From: Comamonas testosteroni
GTDB taxonomy: Bacteria; Pseudomonadota; Gammaproteobacteria; Burkholderiales; Burkholderiaceae_C
Length of the DNA: 64,000 bases
Assembly (NCBI RefSeq): GCF_003569915.1
Contig: NZ_KZ984440.1
Coordinates: forward strand, 186,001 to 250,000
Reading direction: 5' to 3'
The translations under genes and the position numbers were made by a program. This document shows positions 44,073 to 54,750 of this stretch, piece after piece. Below the pieces are notes generated by a model. It was not told where the DNA came from and searched no databases. It saw only the letters and a list, made by a program, of their open reading frames with translations. The first letter of the stretch is position 1, and each line of letters begins with the position of its first letter.

Positions 44073-44117
44073 AAAGCCCTTGAAAGCGACCAAAGCTGGT
44101 CATCTTCAAGGGCTTTA
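44073..44117 (-). terminator. Terminator of trxB
   Basis: AAAGCCCTTGAA and TTCAAGGGCTTT form a perfect 12-base stem; an inner GACCA/TGGTC hairpin closes the loop. On the minus strand it follows the trxB stop by 26 bases and is followed by a T run. Confidence 0.9.
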
Positions 44118-44143
44118 TGGTTTTTAGTCCGCGCGAGGCGGTA

Positions 44144-45286
<1,143 letters not shown>

Positions 45287-45356
45287 TTACGCTGGCGGAT
45301 GACCTTGGCCGAATGCACCGCTTGTATTGAGCGCTAAGGTAAGCTTGCGCCTGCGT

Positions 45357-47720
45357 ATGACATATACATTGAACGCTTCCAACGCGTCTTCTTCCGGCAA
45401 AACGAAATCCCGCGCGGCGGCTCCGCGCTATGGGGTGATTCGCTTCAGCCAGGAAGTTCTGTTGATGATTGGCCTGCTGGCCCTGGTCTTCTGGCTCACG
45501 GCCATGTTCACCTATTCCCCGCAGGATGCCGCCTGGTCCACCTCTGGAGCCGGACAAAGGCCGTTCGTCCACAACTGGATGGGGCGCGTGGGCGCGTGGC
45601 TGGCCGATGCCTGCTACTTTGGCTTTGGCCTGTCCGTCTGGTGGCTGGTGCTGGCGGCCGTGCAGACCTGGATCACATCGCTGCTGCGCTGGATGCGCGG
45701 TGGGGTGAACAAGGACGGAACCCCTCTCGCGCTGATGCCGCTGTGGCGTCGCCGCTTTCTGTTCTGGGGCGGTCTGGCGATCTTGCTGGTATCGAGCTGC
45801 GCGCTGGAATGGACGCGCCTATACCGGTTCGAGAGCCTGCTGCCCGGCCCCGCGGGCGGCGTATTTGGCTACATGATGGGCTTTCATGCCCTCAAATGGC
45901 TGGGTTTTGCGGGCTCGGGCCTGATTGGCATTTGCCTGTTCGTGCTGGGCGCGGCCATGGTGTTTGGCTTTTCCTGGGGGCAACTGGCCGAAGGCCTGGG
46001 CGCGCGCTTGGATGGTCTGGTGCAGTTTGGCCGCGAGCGCCGCGAAATTGCCAAAGATGTCTCCGTCGGCAAGAAAGCCGCCCGCGAGCGCGAAGAAGTG
46101 GTGTTTGACCGCACCGAAGGCGCGATCACGGCCCCCGTGCATCAGCCCGTGCAGATCATCGAACCCGTGCTGCAGGAGCAGGCCCAGCCCAGCGCCCGTG
46201 TGGTGAAGGAGCGCCAGAAGCCGCTCTTCACCGACCACCCGGACAGCAAGCTGCCCCAGGTTGACTTGCTGGATGCGGCCCAGCAGCGCCAGGAATCCGT
46301 GTCTGCCGAGACGCTAGAGATGACCAGCCGCCTGATCGAAAAGCGCCTCAAGGACTTTGGCGTGGAAGTGCGCGTGGTCGCCGCCATGCCCGGCCCCGTG
46401 ATTACGCGCTATGAAATCGAGCCTGCCACGGGCGTCAAGGGTTCGCAGATTGTCAATCTGGCCAAGGACCTGGCGCGTTCGCTGTCGCTGGTGTCGATTC
46501 GCGTGATTGAGACCATTCCTGGCAAGAACTACATGGCGCTGGAACTGCCCAACGCCAAGCGCCAGTCGATTCGACTGTCCGAAGTGCTGGGCTCGCAGGT
46601 CTATCACGACGCCAAGAGCCTGCTGACCATGGGTCTGGGCAAGGATATTGTGGGCAACCCCGTGGTGGCCGATCTGGCCAAGATGCCCCACGTGCTGGTC
46701 GCGGGTACCACGGGCTCTGGTAAGTCCGTGGGTATCAACGCCATGATTTTGTCTCTGCTCTACAAGGCAGAGGCCCGCGATGTGCGCCTGCTGATGATCG
46801 ACCCCAAGATGCTGGAAATGTCGGTCTACGAAGGCATCCCGCACCTGCTGTGCCCCGTGGTCACCGACATGAAGCAGGCCGCCAATGGCCTGAACTGGTG
46901 TGTGGCCGAGATGGAGCGACGCTACAAGCTGATGAGCAAGCTGGGTGTGCGCAATCTGGCCGGCTACAACACCAAGATTGACGAGGCCAAGGCACGGGAG
47001 GAATCGATTCCCAACCCCTTCAGCCTCACGCCGGAACAACCCGAGCCGCTGCAGCGCCTGCCGCATATCGTCATCGTGATCGACGAATTGGCCGATTTGA
47101 TGATGGTGGTAGGCAAGAAGATCGAAGAGCTGATTGCCCGTCTGGCGCAAAAAGCGCGTGCTGCCGGTATCCATTTGATCTTGGCCACCCAGCGCCCCAG
47201 CGTGGATGTGATCACCGGTCTGATCAAGGCCAATATCCCCACGCGGATTGCCTTTCAGGTCTCCAGCAAGATCGATAGCCGCACGGTGCTCGATCAGATG
47301 GGGGCTGAGTCGCTGCTGGGCATGGGCGACATGCTCTATATGGCCAGTGGCACCGGCCTGCCGATCCGTGTGCACGGCGCGTTTGTCTCCGACGACGAAG
47401 TGCACCGCGTGGTCAGCTACCTTAAGGAGCAGGGCGAGGCCGACTATATCGAGGGCATTCTCGAAGGCGGCAGCGCCGACGGCGAGGGTGACGAGGACGG
47501 CGAAGGTGGCGGCGGCGGTGAAAAGGATGAGTTGTACGACCAGGCGGTCGAAATTGTGCTGAAAGACCGCAAAGCCAGCATTTCCTACGTTCAGCGCAAA
47601 CTACGCATTGGGTACAACCGTTCGGCCAATCTGCTCGAGCAGATGGAAAGAGCCGGGTTGGTCAGCTCGCTTACATCCAGTGGCCAGCGCGATGTTCTTG
47701 TGCCCGCGCGTGGCGAATAA
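45357..47720 (+). CDS. ftsK: DNA translocase FtsK
   Basis: Membrane-anchored DNA pump that moves chromosome termini during division and activates dimer resolution. Four N-terminal membrane segments (about residues 35-205) are followed by a fairly short linker (about 220-300). The motor domain has Walker [11 protein letters not shown] (about 450-459) and Walker [16 protein letters not shown] (about 570-584). An acidic Gly-rich stretch (about 705-722) separates the motor from the gamma domain, which binds KOPS sites (about 725-787). The length is 787 aa from the ATG at 45357. LolA follows. Confidence 0.96.
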   Translation: MTYTLNASNASSSGKTKSRAAAPRYGVIRFSQEVLLMIGLLALVFWLTAMFTYSPQDAAWSTSGAGQRPFVHNWMGRVGAWLADACYFGFGLSVWWLVLAAVQTWITSLLRWMRGGVNKDGTPLALMPLWRRRFLFWGGLAILLVSSCALEWTRLYRFESLLPGPAGGVFGYMMGFHALKWLGFAGSGLIGICLFVLGAAMVFGFSWGQLAEGLGARLDGLVQFGRERREIAKDVSVGKKAAREREEVVFDRTEGAITAPVHQPVQIIEPVLQEQAQPSARVVKERQKPLFTDHPDSKLPQVDLLDAAQQRQESVSAETLEMTSRLIEKRLKDFGVEVRVVAAMPGPVITRYEIEPATGVKGSQIVNLAKDLARSLSLVSIRVIETIPGKNYMALELPNAKRQSIRLSEVLGSQVYHDAKSLLTMGLGKDIVGNPVVADLAKMPHVLVAGTTGSGKSVGINAMILSLLYKAEARDVRLLMIDPKMLEMSVYEGIPHLLCPVVTDMKQAANGLNWCVAEMERRYKLMSKLGVRNLAGYNTKIDEAKAREESIPNPFSLTPEQPEPLQRLPHIVIVIDELADLMMVVGKKIEELIARLAQKARAAGIHLILATQRPSVDVITGLIKANIPTRIAFQVSSKIDSRTVLDQMGAESLLGMGDMLYMASGTGLPIRVHGAFVSDDEVHRVVSYLKEQGEADYIEGILEGGSADGEGDEDGEGGGGGEKDELYDQAVEIVLKDRKASISYVQRKLRIGYNRSANLLEQMERAGLVSSLTSSGQRDVLVPARGE

Positions 47721-47742
47721 GCGGGGCATACGAGAGAAATCT

Positions 47743-48378
47743 ATGAAACGTCTTTTGACTGCAATTTTGATAGCTGGCAGCGCAAGTGCTGCCATGGCTG
47801 ATGGGCTGAAAAGCCTTGAATCCTTTATGAAGAACGCCCAGGCGGGCAAGGCCGAGTTCACCCAGTCGGTGACATCGCCGCCCAAGGCCGGGCAGGAGGC
47901 GCGCACCAAGGTGTCCAGCGGCACCTTTGAATTCCAGCGCCCCGGCAAGTTCAAGTTCAACTACACCAAGCCTTTCGAGCAAGTCATCGTGGCCGACGGC
48001 AAGACCTTGTGGCTGTATGACGTGGACCTGAACCAGGTCACCCAGCGGGCGCAGGCCCAGGCTCTGGGCAGCACGCCTGCGGCCATCCTGACTTCGGCGA
48101 CCGATCTGAAGACCTTGCAGGCCGACTTTGGTCTGAGCAACCAGCCTGCCAGCAATGGTCTGGAATGGGTGCTGGCTTCTCCCAAGGTCAAGGGTGGTCA
48201 GCTCAAGGAGGTGCGCATTGGCTTCTCCGCCGAAGGTCAGCTGGCGGCGCTGGATATTGAAGACAGCTTTGGCCAGCGCTCGGTCATGCAGTTCAAGGGC
48301 CTGCAGACCCAGGCTTCGCTGCCTGCTGCCACCTTCCAGTTCACAGCGCCCAAGGGGGCGGATGTGATCAAACAGTAA
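47743..48378 (+). CDS. lolA: Outer-membrane lipoprotein carrier protein LolA
   Basis: Periplasmic chaperone that carries lipoproteins from LolCD to LolB. A signal peptide (MKRLLTAILIAGSASAAMA, cleaved after AMA) precedes ADGLKSLESFMKNAQAGKAE, then FEFQRPGKFKFNYTKPFEQ (about residues 66-84) and GKTLWLYDVDLNQVTQR, all typical. The length is 211 aa. The ATG is 22 bases after ftsK, so the pair is probably one operon, as in E. coli. A terminator follows. The signal-peptide DNA resembles the first half of the dispersed repeat, perhaps by chance. Confidence 0.95.
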   Translation: MKRLLTAILIAGSASAAMADGLKSLESFMKNAQAGKAEFTQSVTSPPKAGQEARTKVSSGTFEFQRPGKFKFNYTKPFEQVIVADGKTLWLYDVDLNQVTQRAQAQALGSTPAAILTSATDLKTLQADFGLSNQPASNGLEWVLASPKVKGGQLKEVRIGFSAEGQLAALDIEDSFGQRSVMQFKGLQTQASLPAATFQFTAPKGADVIKQ

Positions 48379-48393
48379 GTAGCGCTGCAATCT

Positions 48394-48430
48394 AAAAAGG
48401 CCTGTGGATGTGAGTCCGCAGGCCTTTTTT
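48394..48430 (+). terminator. Rho-independent terminator of ftsK-lolA
   Basis: AAAAAGGCCTG and CAGGCCTTTTT form an 11-base stem around a 14-base loop, followed by TT. Confidence 0.88.
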
Positions 48431-48439
48431 AATGAAATC

Positions 48440-48487
48440 TGGCTCTAGTCCAGAAGATATATAGACAGTTTGCTATATATTTTGATG
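48440..48487 (-). repeat. Dispersed AT-rich repeat copy after brnQ
   Basis: The minus strand reads AAAATATATAGCAAACTGTC, then TATATATCTTCTGGACTAG. It begins directly after the brnQ stop codon and reaches nearly to the lolA terminator. Confidence 0.7.
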
Positions 48488-48488
48488 C

Positions 48489-49814
48489 TTAAGCGTGCTT
48501 GACGGCAGTGCCTTGCTTGCTGCCCAGCATAAAGTCCGCCACGCCAGCGATCACCAGCATGGCGACCACGGGCAGCACCCAGCCCATGCCCAGCGCCGCG
48601 CCGGGCAGGCTGTCCAGCCAGCCGGGCACCAGCATGTCGAGCTTGGCCGCCTTGGCCGCGTCAAACAGGCCAAAGACCAGTGCCACGGCCATCACGGGGA
48701 TGTAGACGCGCGGCGCATGGTTCCAGCGGTGCAGCAGGCTCAGTGCGATCAATGCAATGGCCAGCGGGTACAGGCCCACCAGCACGGGCACGGACACTGC
48801 GATCAACTGCGCCAGACCCATATTCGCTACGACAGCGCTGAAGATGGACAGGCCGATGACCATGACGCGGTAGGAGATGCCGGTCAGCGTGCAGAAGAAG
48901 GCGCTGCAGGCGGTGATCAGGCCGATGCCAGTCGTCAGGCAGGCCAGCATGATGACGATGGCCAGCAGCCACAGGCCGGCGGGGCCGAAGGTGTGCTGCA
49001 CGAAGGACGTCAGAATCTGCACGCCCGTGGTGGCGTTCGGGGCCAGATTGCTGCTGGTCGCGCCCAGATAGATCAGCGAGACATAGACCAGACCCAGGCA
49101 GGTGGCGGCAATCACGCCTGCGTAAATGCAATAGCGGGTGTGCAGCTTGCCGTCCTTCACGCCTGCGTCCTTGATGGCGTTGACGATGACGATGCCAAAG
49201 ATCAGCGAGGCCAGCGCGTCCATGGTCTGGTAGCCCTGCAAAAAGCCCTCGGCAAAGGCGGCAGTCTGGCTGCCATAGCCTTCGGTGCTGATGCTATAGC
49301 CGCCAGCCGGGGCCAGAAAGGCCGCGCCGCCCAGCACTACCAGCGCCAGAATCAATACCGGCGTGATGATCTTGCCCACGTTGTCCATCAGCTTGCCGGG
49401 GAACAGCGACAGCAGAGCCACAGCTACAAAATAGGTGATGGTGAAGGCCAGCAGCATGCCGGGGGTGTTGCCCACAAATGGGGCCAGACCCATCTCGAAC
49501 GAGACGGTGGCCGTGCGCGGCGTGGCAAACAGTGGGCCGATGGTCAGGTAGATGGCAACGGCCAGAACCAGGCCTGCAATGCGGCCAATGGGGCTGGTCA
49601 GATTGTCCAGACCACCGCCCACGCGGGCCAGAGCGACCACGCCCAGCAGGGGCAGGCCCACACCGGTCAACAAAAAGCCGACGGAGGCGCCGAACTGGTT
49701 TTCACCAGCGGCCATGCCCACCATGGGAGGAAAAATAATATTGCCCGCGCCCAGAAACAGGGCGAAGGTCATGAAGCCGAGAGCAAGAATGTCTCGCGTC
49801 TTGAGTGTTGTCAT
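48489..49814 (-). CDS. brnQ: Branched-chain amino acid:cation symporter BrnQ
   Basis: LIVCS-family transporter of 441 aa with about 12 membrane segments that imports leucine, isoleucine and valine with Na+ or H+. The N-terminal GFMTFALFLGAGNIIFPPMV (about residues 13-32) and the later IFGIVIVNAIKDAGV are family hallmarks. It is encoded opposite to its neighbours and splits the usual ftsK-lolA-rarA order. The livHMGF genes nearby import the same amino acids by ATP-driven uptake. Confidence 0.95.
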   Translation of the reverse strand: MTTLKTRDILALGFMTFALFLGAGNIIFPPMVGMAAGENQFGASVGFLLTGVGLPLLGVVALARVGGGLDNLTSPIGRIAGLVLAVAIYLTIGPLFATPRTATVSFEMGLAPFVGNTPGMLLAFTITYFVAVALLSLFPGKLMDNVGKIITPVLILALVVLGGAAFLAPAGGYSISTEGYGSQTAAFAEGFLQGYQTMDALASLIFGIVIVNAIKDAGVKDGKLHTRYCIYAGVIAATCLGLVYVSLIYLGATSSNLAPNATTGVQILTSFVQHTFGPAGLWLLAIVIMLACLTTGIGLITACSAFFCTLTGISYRVMVIGLSIFSAVVANMGLAQLIAVSVPVLVGLYPLAIALIALSLLHRWNHAPRVYIPVMAVALVFGLFDAAKAAKLDMLVPGWLDSLPGAALGMGWVLPVVAMLVIAGVADFMLGSKQGTAVKHA

Positions 49815-50221
49815 GCGCTAAAAGGCTCGGGCGCGCTGCGCAATCCGCGGCGTGCCATGGAGCGGTTGGAATCAAGGAAAGCTGCGGATTCTTTCGATTG
49901 ATCCTGGCTGAGGGGCGGGTAGCCGCATCAGTCACAGGCGTTGCCCGCCTCGGATGAGGGGCGCAGGCAAAACATCAAGTGCGCTGGGGAGCCTGGCTTG
50001 TGGCAGGAAGGCTCCGGGCAGCAATTCCATAACTCAGAGGGGTGACCTCGTTAATGGAGAGTGGTGATCCGCGATGGCACCTATTGTCCATCAAGAACTA
50101 TTCTGATAAGCAAATGAGGTCTAACTTTTGTGTGGGCGTCCACTTGCGCGGCATGCCACAAAGCAGGTTCGCAACCCGAATTGCTGCGCGGGCAAGCCCG
50201 GCATTGGATACTTGAGGGGTC
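49815..50221. other. 407-base intergenic region, divergent brnQ/rarA
   Basis: No convincing gene. It contains inverted repeats: GGAGCCT/AGGCTCC (49988-50015), GCGGG/CCCGC (49915-49948) and a small GGGC/GCCC hairpin near 50190. The centre is AT-richer around 50090-50130 and could hold promoters for both genes. I see no recognisable riboswitch or leader peptide. Confidence 0.5.
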
Positions 50222-51565
50222 ATGGTCAAGCACAACAACTCCTCCTCTCCTGCCTCATCCCACCAGCCACTGGCCGAGCGCCTGCGCCCGCGCACGCTGG
50301 CAGAAGTCATTGGCCAGCAGCATGTGCTGGGGGAGGGCATGCCGCTGCGGCTGGCGTTCGAGTCGGGCAGGCCGCACAGCTGCATCCTCTGGGGCCCGCC
50401 CGGTGTGGGCAAGACCACGATTGCGCGGCTGATGGCCGATGCGTTTGATGCGCAGTTCATCTCCATCAGCGCGGTGCTGGGCGGCGTCAAGGACATCCGC
50501 GAAGCCGTGGAGCAGGCCCAGCTGGCGCGTGACGGTTTGATGCAGCAGCGCACCATCGTGTTTGTGGACGAAGTACACCGCTTCAACAAAAGCCAGCAGG
50601 ACGCGTTCCTGCCGCATGTGGAAAGCGGCCTGTTCACCTTCATCGGCGCGACGACGGAGAACCCGTCGTTTGAAGTGAACTCGGCCCTGCTGTCGCGTGC
50701 GGCCGTCTATGTGCTGCAGTCGCTCACGGCAGAGGATTTAAAGCAAATTGTGGCCAAAGCCCAGGCAATCAATGCGCTGCCTGCTATCGAAGATGAAGCG
50801 CTTGACCGCTTGATCTCCTATGCCGATGGCGATGCGCGCCGATTGCTCAACACGCTGGAGACACTGGCCATCACGGCAGAGCAGGCCAAGGTCGAGACGA
50901 TTACCGATGCCTGGCTGCTCAAGGTGCTGGGCGAGCGCATGCGCCGCTATGACAAGGGCGGCGAGCAGTTCTACGACACCATCAGCGCGCTGCATAAATC
51001 CGTGCGCGGCTCCGACCCTGATGCGGCTCTCTACTGGTTCTGCCGCATGCTCGACGGTGGCGCCGACCCGCGCTATCTGGCGCGGCGCATTGTGCGCATG
51101 GCCTGGGAAGATATAGGACTTGCCGACCCGCGCGCCATGCAGATGTGCAATGACGCAGCCGCCACCTATGAGCGTCTGGGCAGCCCCGAGGGCGAGCTGG
51201 CGCTGGCCCAGGCCGTGATCTACCTGGCCGTGGCGGCCAAAAGCAATGCGGGCTACATGGCCTACAACAAGGCCAAGGCCTTTGTGAAGGCCGACACCAC
51301 GCGGCCCGTGCCGCTGCATTTGCGCAATGCGCCGACCAAGCTGATGAAAGAGCTGGATTACGGCAAGGACTACCGCTACGCGCACAGCGAAGAGGGCGGT
51401 TTTGCCGCGGGCGAGACCTATTTGCCCGAGGGCATGGAAGAGCCCGGCTTTTACCAGCCCGTGCCGCGCGGGCTGGAGATCAAGATCGGCCAGAAGCTGG
51501 AGCAGCTGCGCGCGCTCAACGAGGCTGCGCGTGCTGCGGCTAATACACCAGAAAGTGACTTGTAA
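50222..51565 (+). CDS. rarA: Replication-associated recombination protein RarA (MgsA)
   Basis: AAA+ ATPase of 447 aa, related to clamp loaders, that acts at stalled replication forks. The N-terminal PLAERLRPRTLAEVIGQQH (about residues 14-32) is typical, with Walker A WGPPGVGKTTIARL (about 59-72), Walker B TIVFVDEVHRFNKSQQDAFL (about 115-134), and sensor 1 IGATTENPSFEVN. The C-terminal MgsA-type tetramerisation region contains RGSDPDAALYW and RRIVRMAWEDIGLADP. Confidence 0.96.
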   Translation: MVKHNNSSSPASSHQPLAERLRPRTLAEVIGQQHVLGEGMPLRLAFESGRPHSCILWGPPGVGKTTIARLMADAFDAQFISISAVLGGVKDIREAVEQAQLARDGLMQQRTIVFVDEVHRFNKSQQDAFLPHVESGLFTFIGATTENPSFEVNSALLSRAAVYVLQSLTAEDLKQIVAKAQAINALPAIEDEALDRLISYADGDARRLLNTLETLAITAEQAKVETITDAWLLKVLGERMRRYDKGGEQFYDTISALHKSVRGSDPDAALYWFCRMLDGGADPRYLARRIVRMAWEDIGLADPRAMQMCNDAAATYERLGSPEGELALAQAVIYLAVAAKSNAGYMAYNKAKAFVKADTTRPVPLHLRNAPTKLMKELDYGKDYRYAHSEEGGFAAGETYLPEGMEEPGFYQPVPRGLEIKIGQKLEQLRALNEAARAAANTPESDL

Positions 51566-51913
51566 AGCGCAGGTTCATCGCGTGTTGCAAGACTGGTACT
51601 AGGTGGATGCTGCAATTTTTGACCTGTTTTTGGTGTTTATCGCTATTTCATGGGGTGGTTTGCAACTAAGTATTTGTATTTATTGAACGCGTGAAGTCGA
51701 TCAACTTTTTGCGCTGCAACAATTGCAGCACTGCCACGGGAAACCCCGGCCCTGTCTGTTGAATACTGCTCCCTAGAATCTGTCCACTTCCTGCCACAAG
51801 CGGCTCACAAAGCCGTGGCTGGCGGAGGGAAAGCTTGGCATCGCTGGCTGCTCCGTCGTTCGAGATGAGAGGCTCGCAGTGTCTCCGTCTTGGTAGAGGT
51901 AGGGAGCGCGCTT
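51566..51913. promoter_or_regulatory. 348-base control region of the liv operon
   Basis: Gene-free. An AT-rich block (about 51605-51690) is followed by a palindrome GCTGCAA-CAA-TTGCAGC at 51713-51729, which looks like an operator, and by a hairpin CCAC...CGGCT/AGCCG...GTGG at 51794-51818, likely in the leader RNA. TAGAAT near 51774 may be a -10 box, but no good -35 matches it. No binding-protein gene is present. Confidence 0.5.
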
Positions 51914-52843
51914 ATGGATATCTTGCTGCAGCAGATCATCAATGGTCTGGTGTTAGGCAGCATGTACGCTTTGATAGCCTTGGGCTACACCATGGTGTAC
52001 GGCATCATTCAGCTGATCAACTTCGCCCACGGCGAAGTGCTGATGGTGGGAGCCTTGACCAGTTGGAGTTGCATCGGTCTGATGCAGGAGGCCATGCCCT
52101 ATCTGCCGGGCTGGCTCATGCTGTTGCTGGCCACCATCATTGCCTGTGTGGTGGCAGCCTCGCTGAATTTCGTGATCGAGAAAGTCGCCTACCGCCCGCT
52201 GCGCAACAGCCCGCGCCTGGCGCCGCTGATCACCGCCATCGGCGTCTCCATCCTGTTGCAGACGCTGGCCATGATCATCTGGAAGCCCAACTACAAGGCT
52301 TATCCCACGCTGCTGTCCAGCACCCCCTATGAAATCGGCACCGCCGTGATCACGCCCACCCAGATTCTGGTGCTGGTGGTCACTGCCATCGCTTTGGCGA
52401 CGCTGATGTATCTGGTCAATTACACAAAGCTGGGTCGTGCCATGCGCGCCACGGCTGAGAACCCCCGCGTGGCGGCTCACATGGGGGTGCGGCCCGATAT
52501 GGTGATTTCGGCCACCTTCATCATCGGTGCCATTCTGGCGGCCATCGCCGGCATCATGTACGCCTCCAATTACGGCACGGCCCATCACACCATGGGCTTT
52601 CTGCCAGGGCTGAAGGCCTTTACGGCAGCCGTCTTCGGCGGCATCGGCAACCTGGGCGGCGCCGTGGTTGGCGGTCTGCTGCTGGGGTTGATCGAGTCCA
52701 TCGGCTCGGGCTATATCGGCGACCTGACCGGCGGCGTGCTGGGCAGCCAGTACACCGATATCTTTGCTTTCATCGTGCTCATCATCATCCTGACGCTGCG
52801 CCCCTCGGGCCTGCTGGGTGAGCGTGTGGCAGATCGCGCATAA
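51914..52843 (+). CDS. livH: Branched-chain amino acid ABC transporter permease LivH
   Basis: Inner-membrane permease of 309 aa with about eight membrane segments. ILLQQIINGLVLGSMYALIA and LGYTMVYGIIQLINFAHGEV at the N-terminus, and AFTAAVFGGIGNLGGAVVGG later, are family hallmarks. I preferred the ATG at 51914; a GTG/ATG frame is open to 51890. It is first of four genes, followed by livM after 13 bases. The substrate (branched-chain or other hydrophobic amino acids or amides) is inferred from the family. Confidence 0.94.
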   Translation: MDILLQQIINGLVLGSMYALIALGYTMVYGIIQLINFAHGEVLMVGALTSWSCIGLMQEAMPYLPGWLMLLLATIIACVVAASLNFVIEKVAYRPLRNSPRLAPLITAIGVSILLQTLAMIIWKPNYKAYPTLLSSTPYEIGTAVITPTQILVLVVTAIALATLMYLVNYTKLGRAMRATAENPRVAAHMGVRPDMVISATFIIGAILAAIAGIMYASNYGTAHHTMGFLPGLKAFTAAVFGGIGNLGGAVVGGLLLGLIESIGSGYIGDLTGGVLGSQYTDIFAFIVLIIILTLRPSGLLGERVADRA

Positions 52844-52856
52844 CAAGGGAGTGTCC

Positions 52857-53936
52857 ATGAACAAGAACAAGATATTTCCCTGGGTGATGGGCGCCATCGG
52901 CCTGCTGGTGCTGCCGCTGATTCTTCAATATTTCGGCAACGCCTGGGTGCGCATTGCCGATCTGGCGCTGCTGTATGTGATGCTGGCGCTGGGCCTCAAT
53001 ATCGTGGTGGGCTACGCCGGTCTGCTGGACCTGGGCTATGTGGCTTTCTACGCCGTGGGGGCCTATATGTTTGCGCTCATGGCCTCGCCTCATCTGGCCG
53101 AGACCTTCGAGGGCTTTGCGGCCATGTTCCCCAACGGGCTGCACACCTCCATCTGGCTGGTGATTCCGCTGGGCATGGTGCTGGCGGCCTGTACGGGGGT
53201 GCTGCTGGGCATTCCGGTGCTGAAGCTGCGCGGAGACTATCTGGCCATCGTGACGCTGGGCTTTGGCGAGATCATCCGCATCTTCATGAACAACCTGGAT
53301 CAGCCCGTCAACATCACCAACGGCCCCAAAGGCATTGGTCAGGTGGACTCGGTCAAGGTCTTTGGTTTTGATCTGGCCAAGCGCCAGGAGATCTTCGGTT
53401 TCGACATCGCTTCGGTCACGTTGTACTACTACCTGTTTCTGGTGCTGGTGCTGATTACGGTGCTGATCTGCTACCGCTTGCAGGACTCGCGCATTGGCCG
53501 CGCCTGGATGGCAATTCGTGAAGACGAAATCGCCGCCAAGGCCATGGGAATCAATGTACGCAATATGAAGCTGCTGGCCTTTGGCATGGGCGCATCGTTT
53601 GGCGGCGTGGCCGGTGCCATGTTTGGTGCCTTCCAGGGCTTTGTGTCGCCGGAATCCTTCAGCCTGATGGAGTCCGTGATGATCGTGGCCATGGTGGTGC
53701 TCGGCGGTCTGGGTCATATCCCGGGCGTGATTCTGGGGGCCGTGCTGCTGTCGGCTCTGCCCGAAGTGCTGCGCTATGTGGCCGGCCCGCTGCAGGAAAT
53801 GACGGGCGGTCGTCTGGACGCCTCCATCCTGCGTCAGTTGCTGATTGCACTGGCCATGATCGTCATCATGCTGATGCGCCCGCGCGGCCTGTGGCCGACG
53901 CCCGAGCATGGCAAAAGCCTCAATACCCCGTCCTGA
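52857..53936 (+). CDS. livM: Branched-chain amino acid ABC transporter permease LivM
   Basis: Second permease, 359 aa. LGLNIVVGYAGLLDLGYVAF (about residues 43-62), then PVLKLRGDYLAIVTLGFGEI (about 121-140) and the EAA-type loop near GRAWMAIREDEIAAKAMGIN (about 218-237) are clear. I chose the ATG at 52857, seven bases after an AAGGGA ribosome site. It pairs with LivH to form the membrane channel. Confidence 0.94.
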   Translation: MNKNKIFPWVMGAIGLLVLPLILQYFGNAWVRIADLALLYVMLALGLNIVVGYAGLLDLGYVAFYAVGAYMFALMASPHLAETFEGFAAMFPNGLHTSIWLVIPLGMVLAACTGVLLGIPVLKLRGDYLAIVTLGFGEIIRIFMNNLDQPVNITNGPKGIGQVDSVKVFGFDLAKRQEIFGFDIASVTLYYYLFLVLVLITVLICYRLQDSRIGRAWMAIREDEIAAKAMGINVRNMKLLAFGMGASFGGVAGAMFGAFQGFVSPESFSLMESVMIVAMVVLGGLGHIPGVILGAVLLSALPEVLRYVAGPLQEMTGGRLDASILRQLLIALAMIVIMLMRPRGLWPTPEHGKSLNTPS

Positions 53937-53965
53937 AGACGCGAAGACAAGGAATGTGAACTGAT

Positions 53966-54748
53966 ATGGCAGAGAGCACGACTTCCACCGTCCTCCACGT
54001 CTCGGATATCTCCAAGCGCTTTGGCGGGCTGCAAGCCCTGTCGGGTGTGAACATGAAGATCGAGCGTGGCCAGGTCTATGGCCTGATCGGCCCCAATGGT
54101 GCGGGCAAGACCACTTTCTTTAACGTGATCACTGGCCTGTACACGCCCGATAGCGGCAAGTTCGAGCTGGCCGGCAAGCCTTATGAGCCCACGGCAGTGC
54201 ACAAGGTGGCCAAGGCCGGTATTGCGCGTACCTTCCAGAACATTCGCCTGTTTGCCGAAATGACGGCGCTGGAGAACGTCATGGTGGGCCGCCATGTGCG
54301 CACGCATTCGGGCCTGATTGGCGCGGTGTTCCGCACCAAGACTTTCAAGGCCGAAGAGGCGGCGATCCGCGAGCGCGCGCGTGAGCTGCTCGACTATGTG
54401 GGCATTGGCAAATATGCGGACTTCAGAGCGCGCACGCTGTCCTATGGCGACCAGCGCCGCCTTGAGATCGCCCGTGCACTGGCGACCGACCCGCAGCTGA
54501 TTGCGCTGGACGAGCCCGCGGCAGGCATGAACGCCACCGAAAAAGTGCAGCTGCGCGAACTGATCGACCGCATTCGCAACGACCACCGCACCATTTTGTT
54601 GATTGAGCACGATGTGAAGCTGGTCATGGGCCTGTGCGACCGTGTCACGGTGCTGGACTACGGCAAGCCGATTGCCGAGGGCACGCCTGCCGAAGTGCAG
54701 AAGAACGAAAAAGTGATTGAAGCCTATCTGGGCACGGGAGGCCACTGA
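53966..54748 (+). CDS. livG: Branched-chain amino acid ABC transporter ATP-binding protein LivG
   Basis: ATPase subunit of 260 aa: Walker A GPNGAGKTTFFN (about residues 43-54), the Q-loop after IARTFQNIRLF, signature LSYGDQRRLEIARAL (about 156-170), Walker B LIALDEPAAGMN (about 178-189) and H-loop LIEHDVKLVMGLC. The extended insertion near 100-125 is typical for LivG. It is 29 bases after livM and two bases before livF. Confidence 0.95.
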   Translation: MAESTTSTVLHVSDISKRFGGLQALSGVNMKIERGQVYGLIGPNGAGKTTFFNVITGLYTPDSGKFELAGKPYEPTAVHKVAKAGIARTFQNIRLFAEMTALENVMVGRHVRTHSGLIGAVFRTKTFKAEEAAIRERARELLDYVGIGKYADFRARTLSYGDQRRLEIARALATDPQLIALDEPAAGMNATEKVQLRELIDRIRNDHRTILLIEHDVKLVMGLCDRVTVLDYGKPIAEGTPAEVQKNEKVIEAYLGTGGH

Positions 54749-54750
54749 AG

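Noticed and set aside
47758-47800. DNA of the lolA signal peptide resembles the first half of the dispersed repeat (TTTTGATAGCTGG).
   Set aside because: Only about 15 bases match and the encoded peptide is a normal signal sequence, so chance is likely.
49815-50221. Possible leader peptide or amino acid riboswitch for brnQ.
   Set aside because: No small frame rich in Leu, Ile or Val codons and no known riboswitch core could be found.
50728-50800. A segment in rarA with CTGCTATCGAAG resembles the repeat end.
   Set aside because: The protein segment is typical for RarA of related bacteria and the match is too short.
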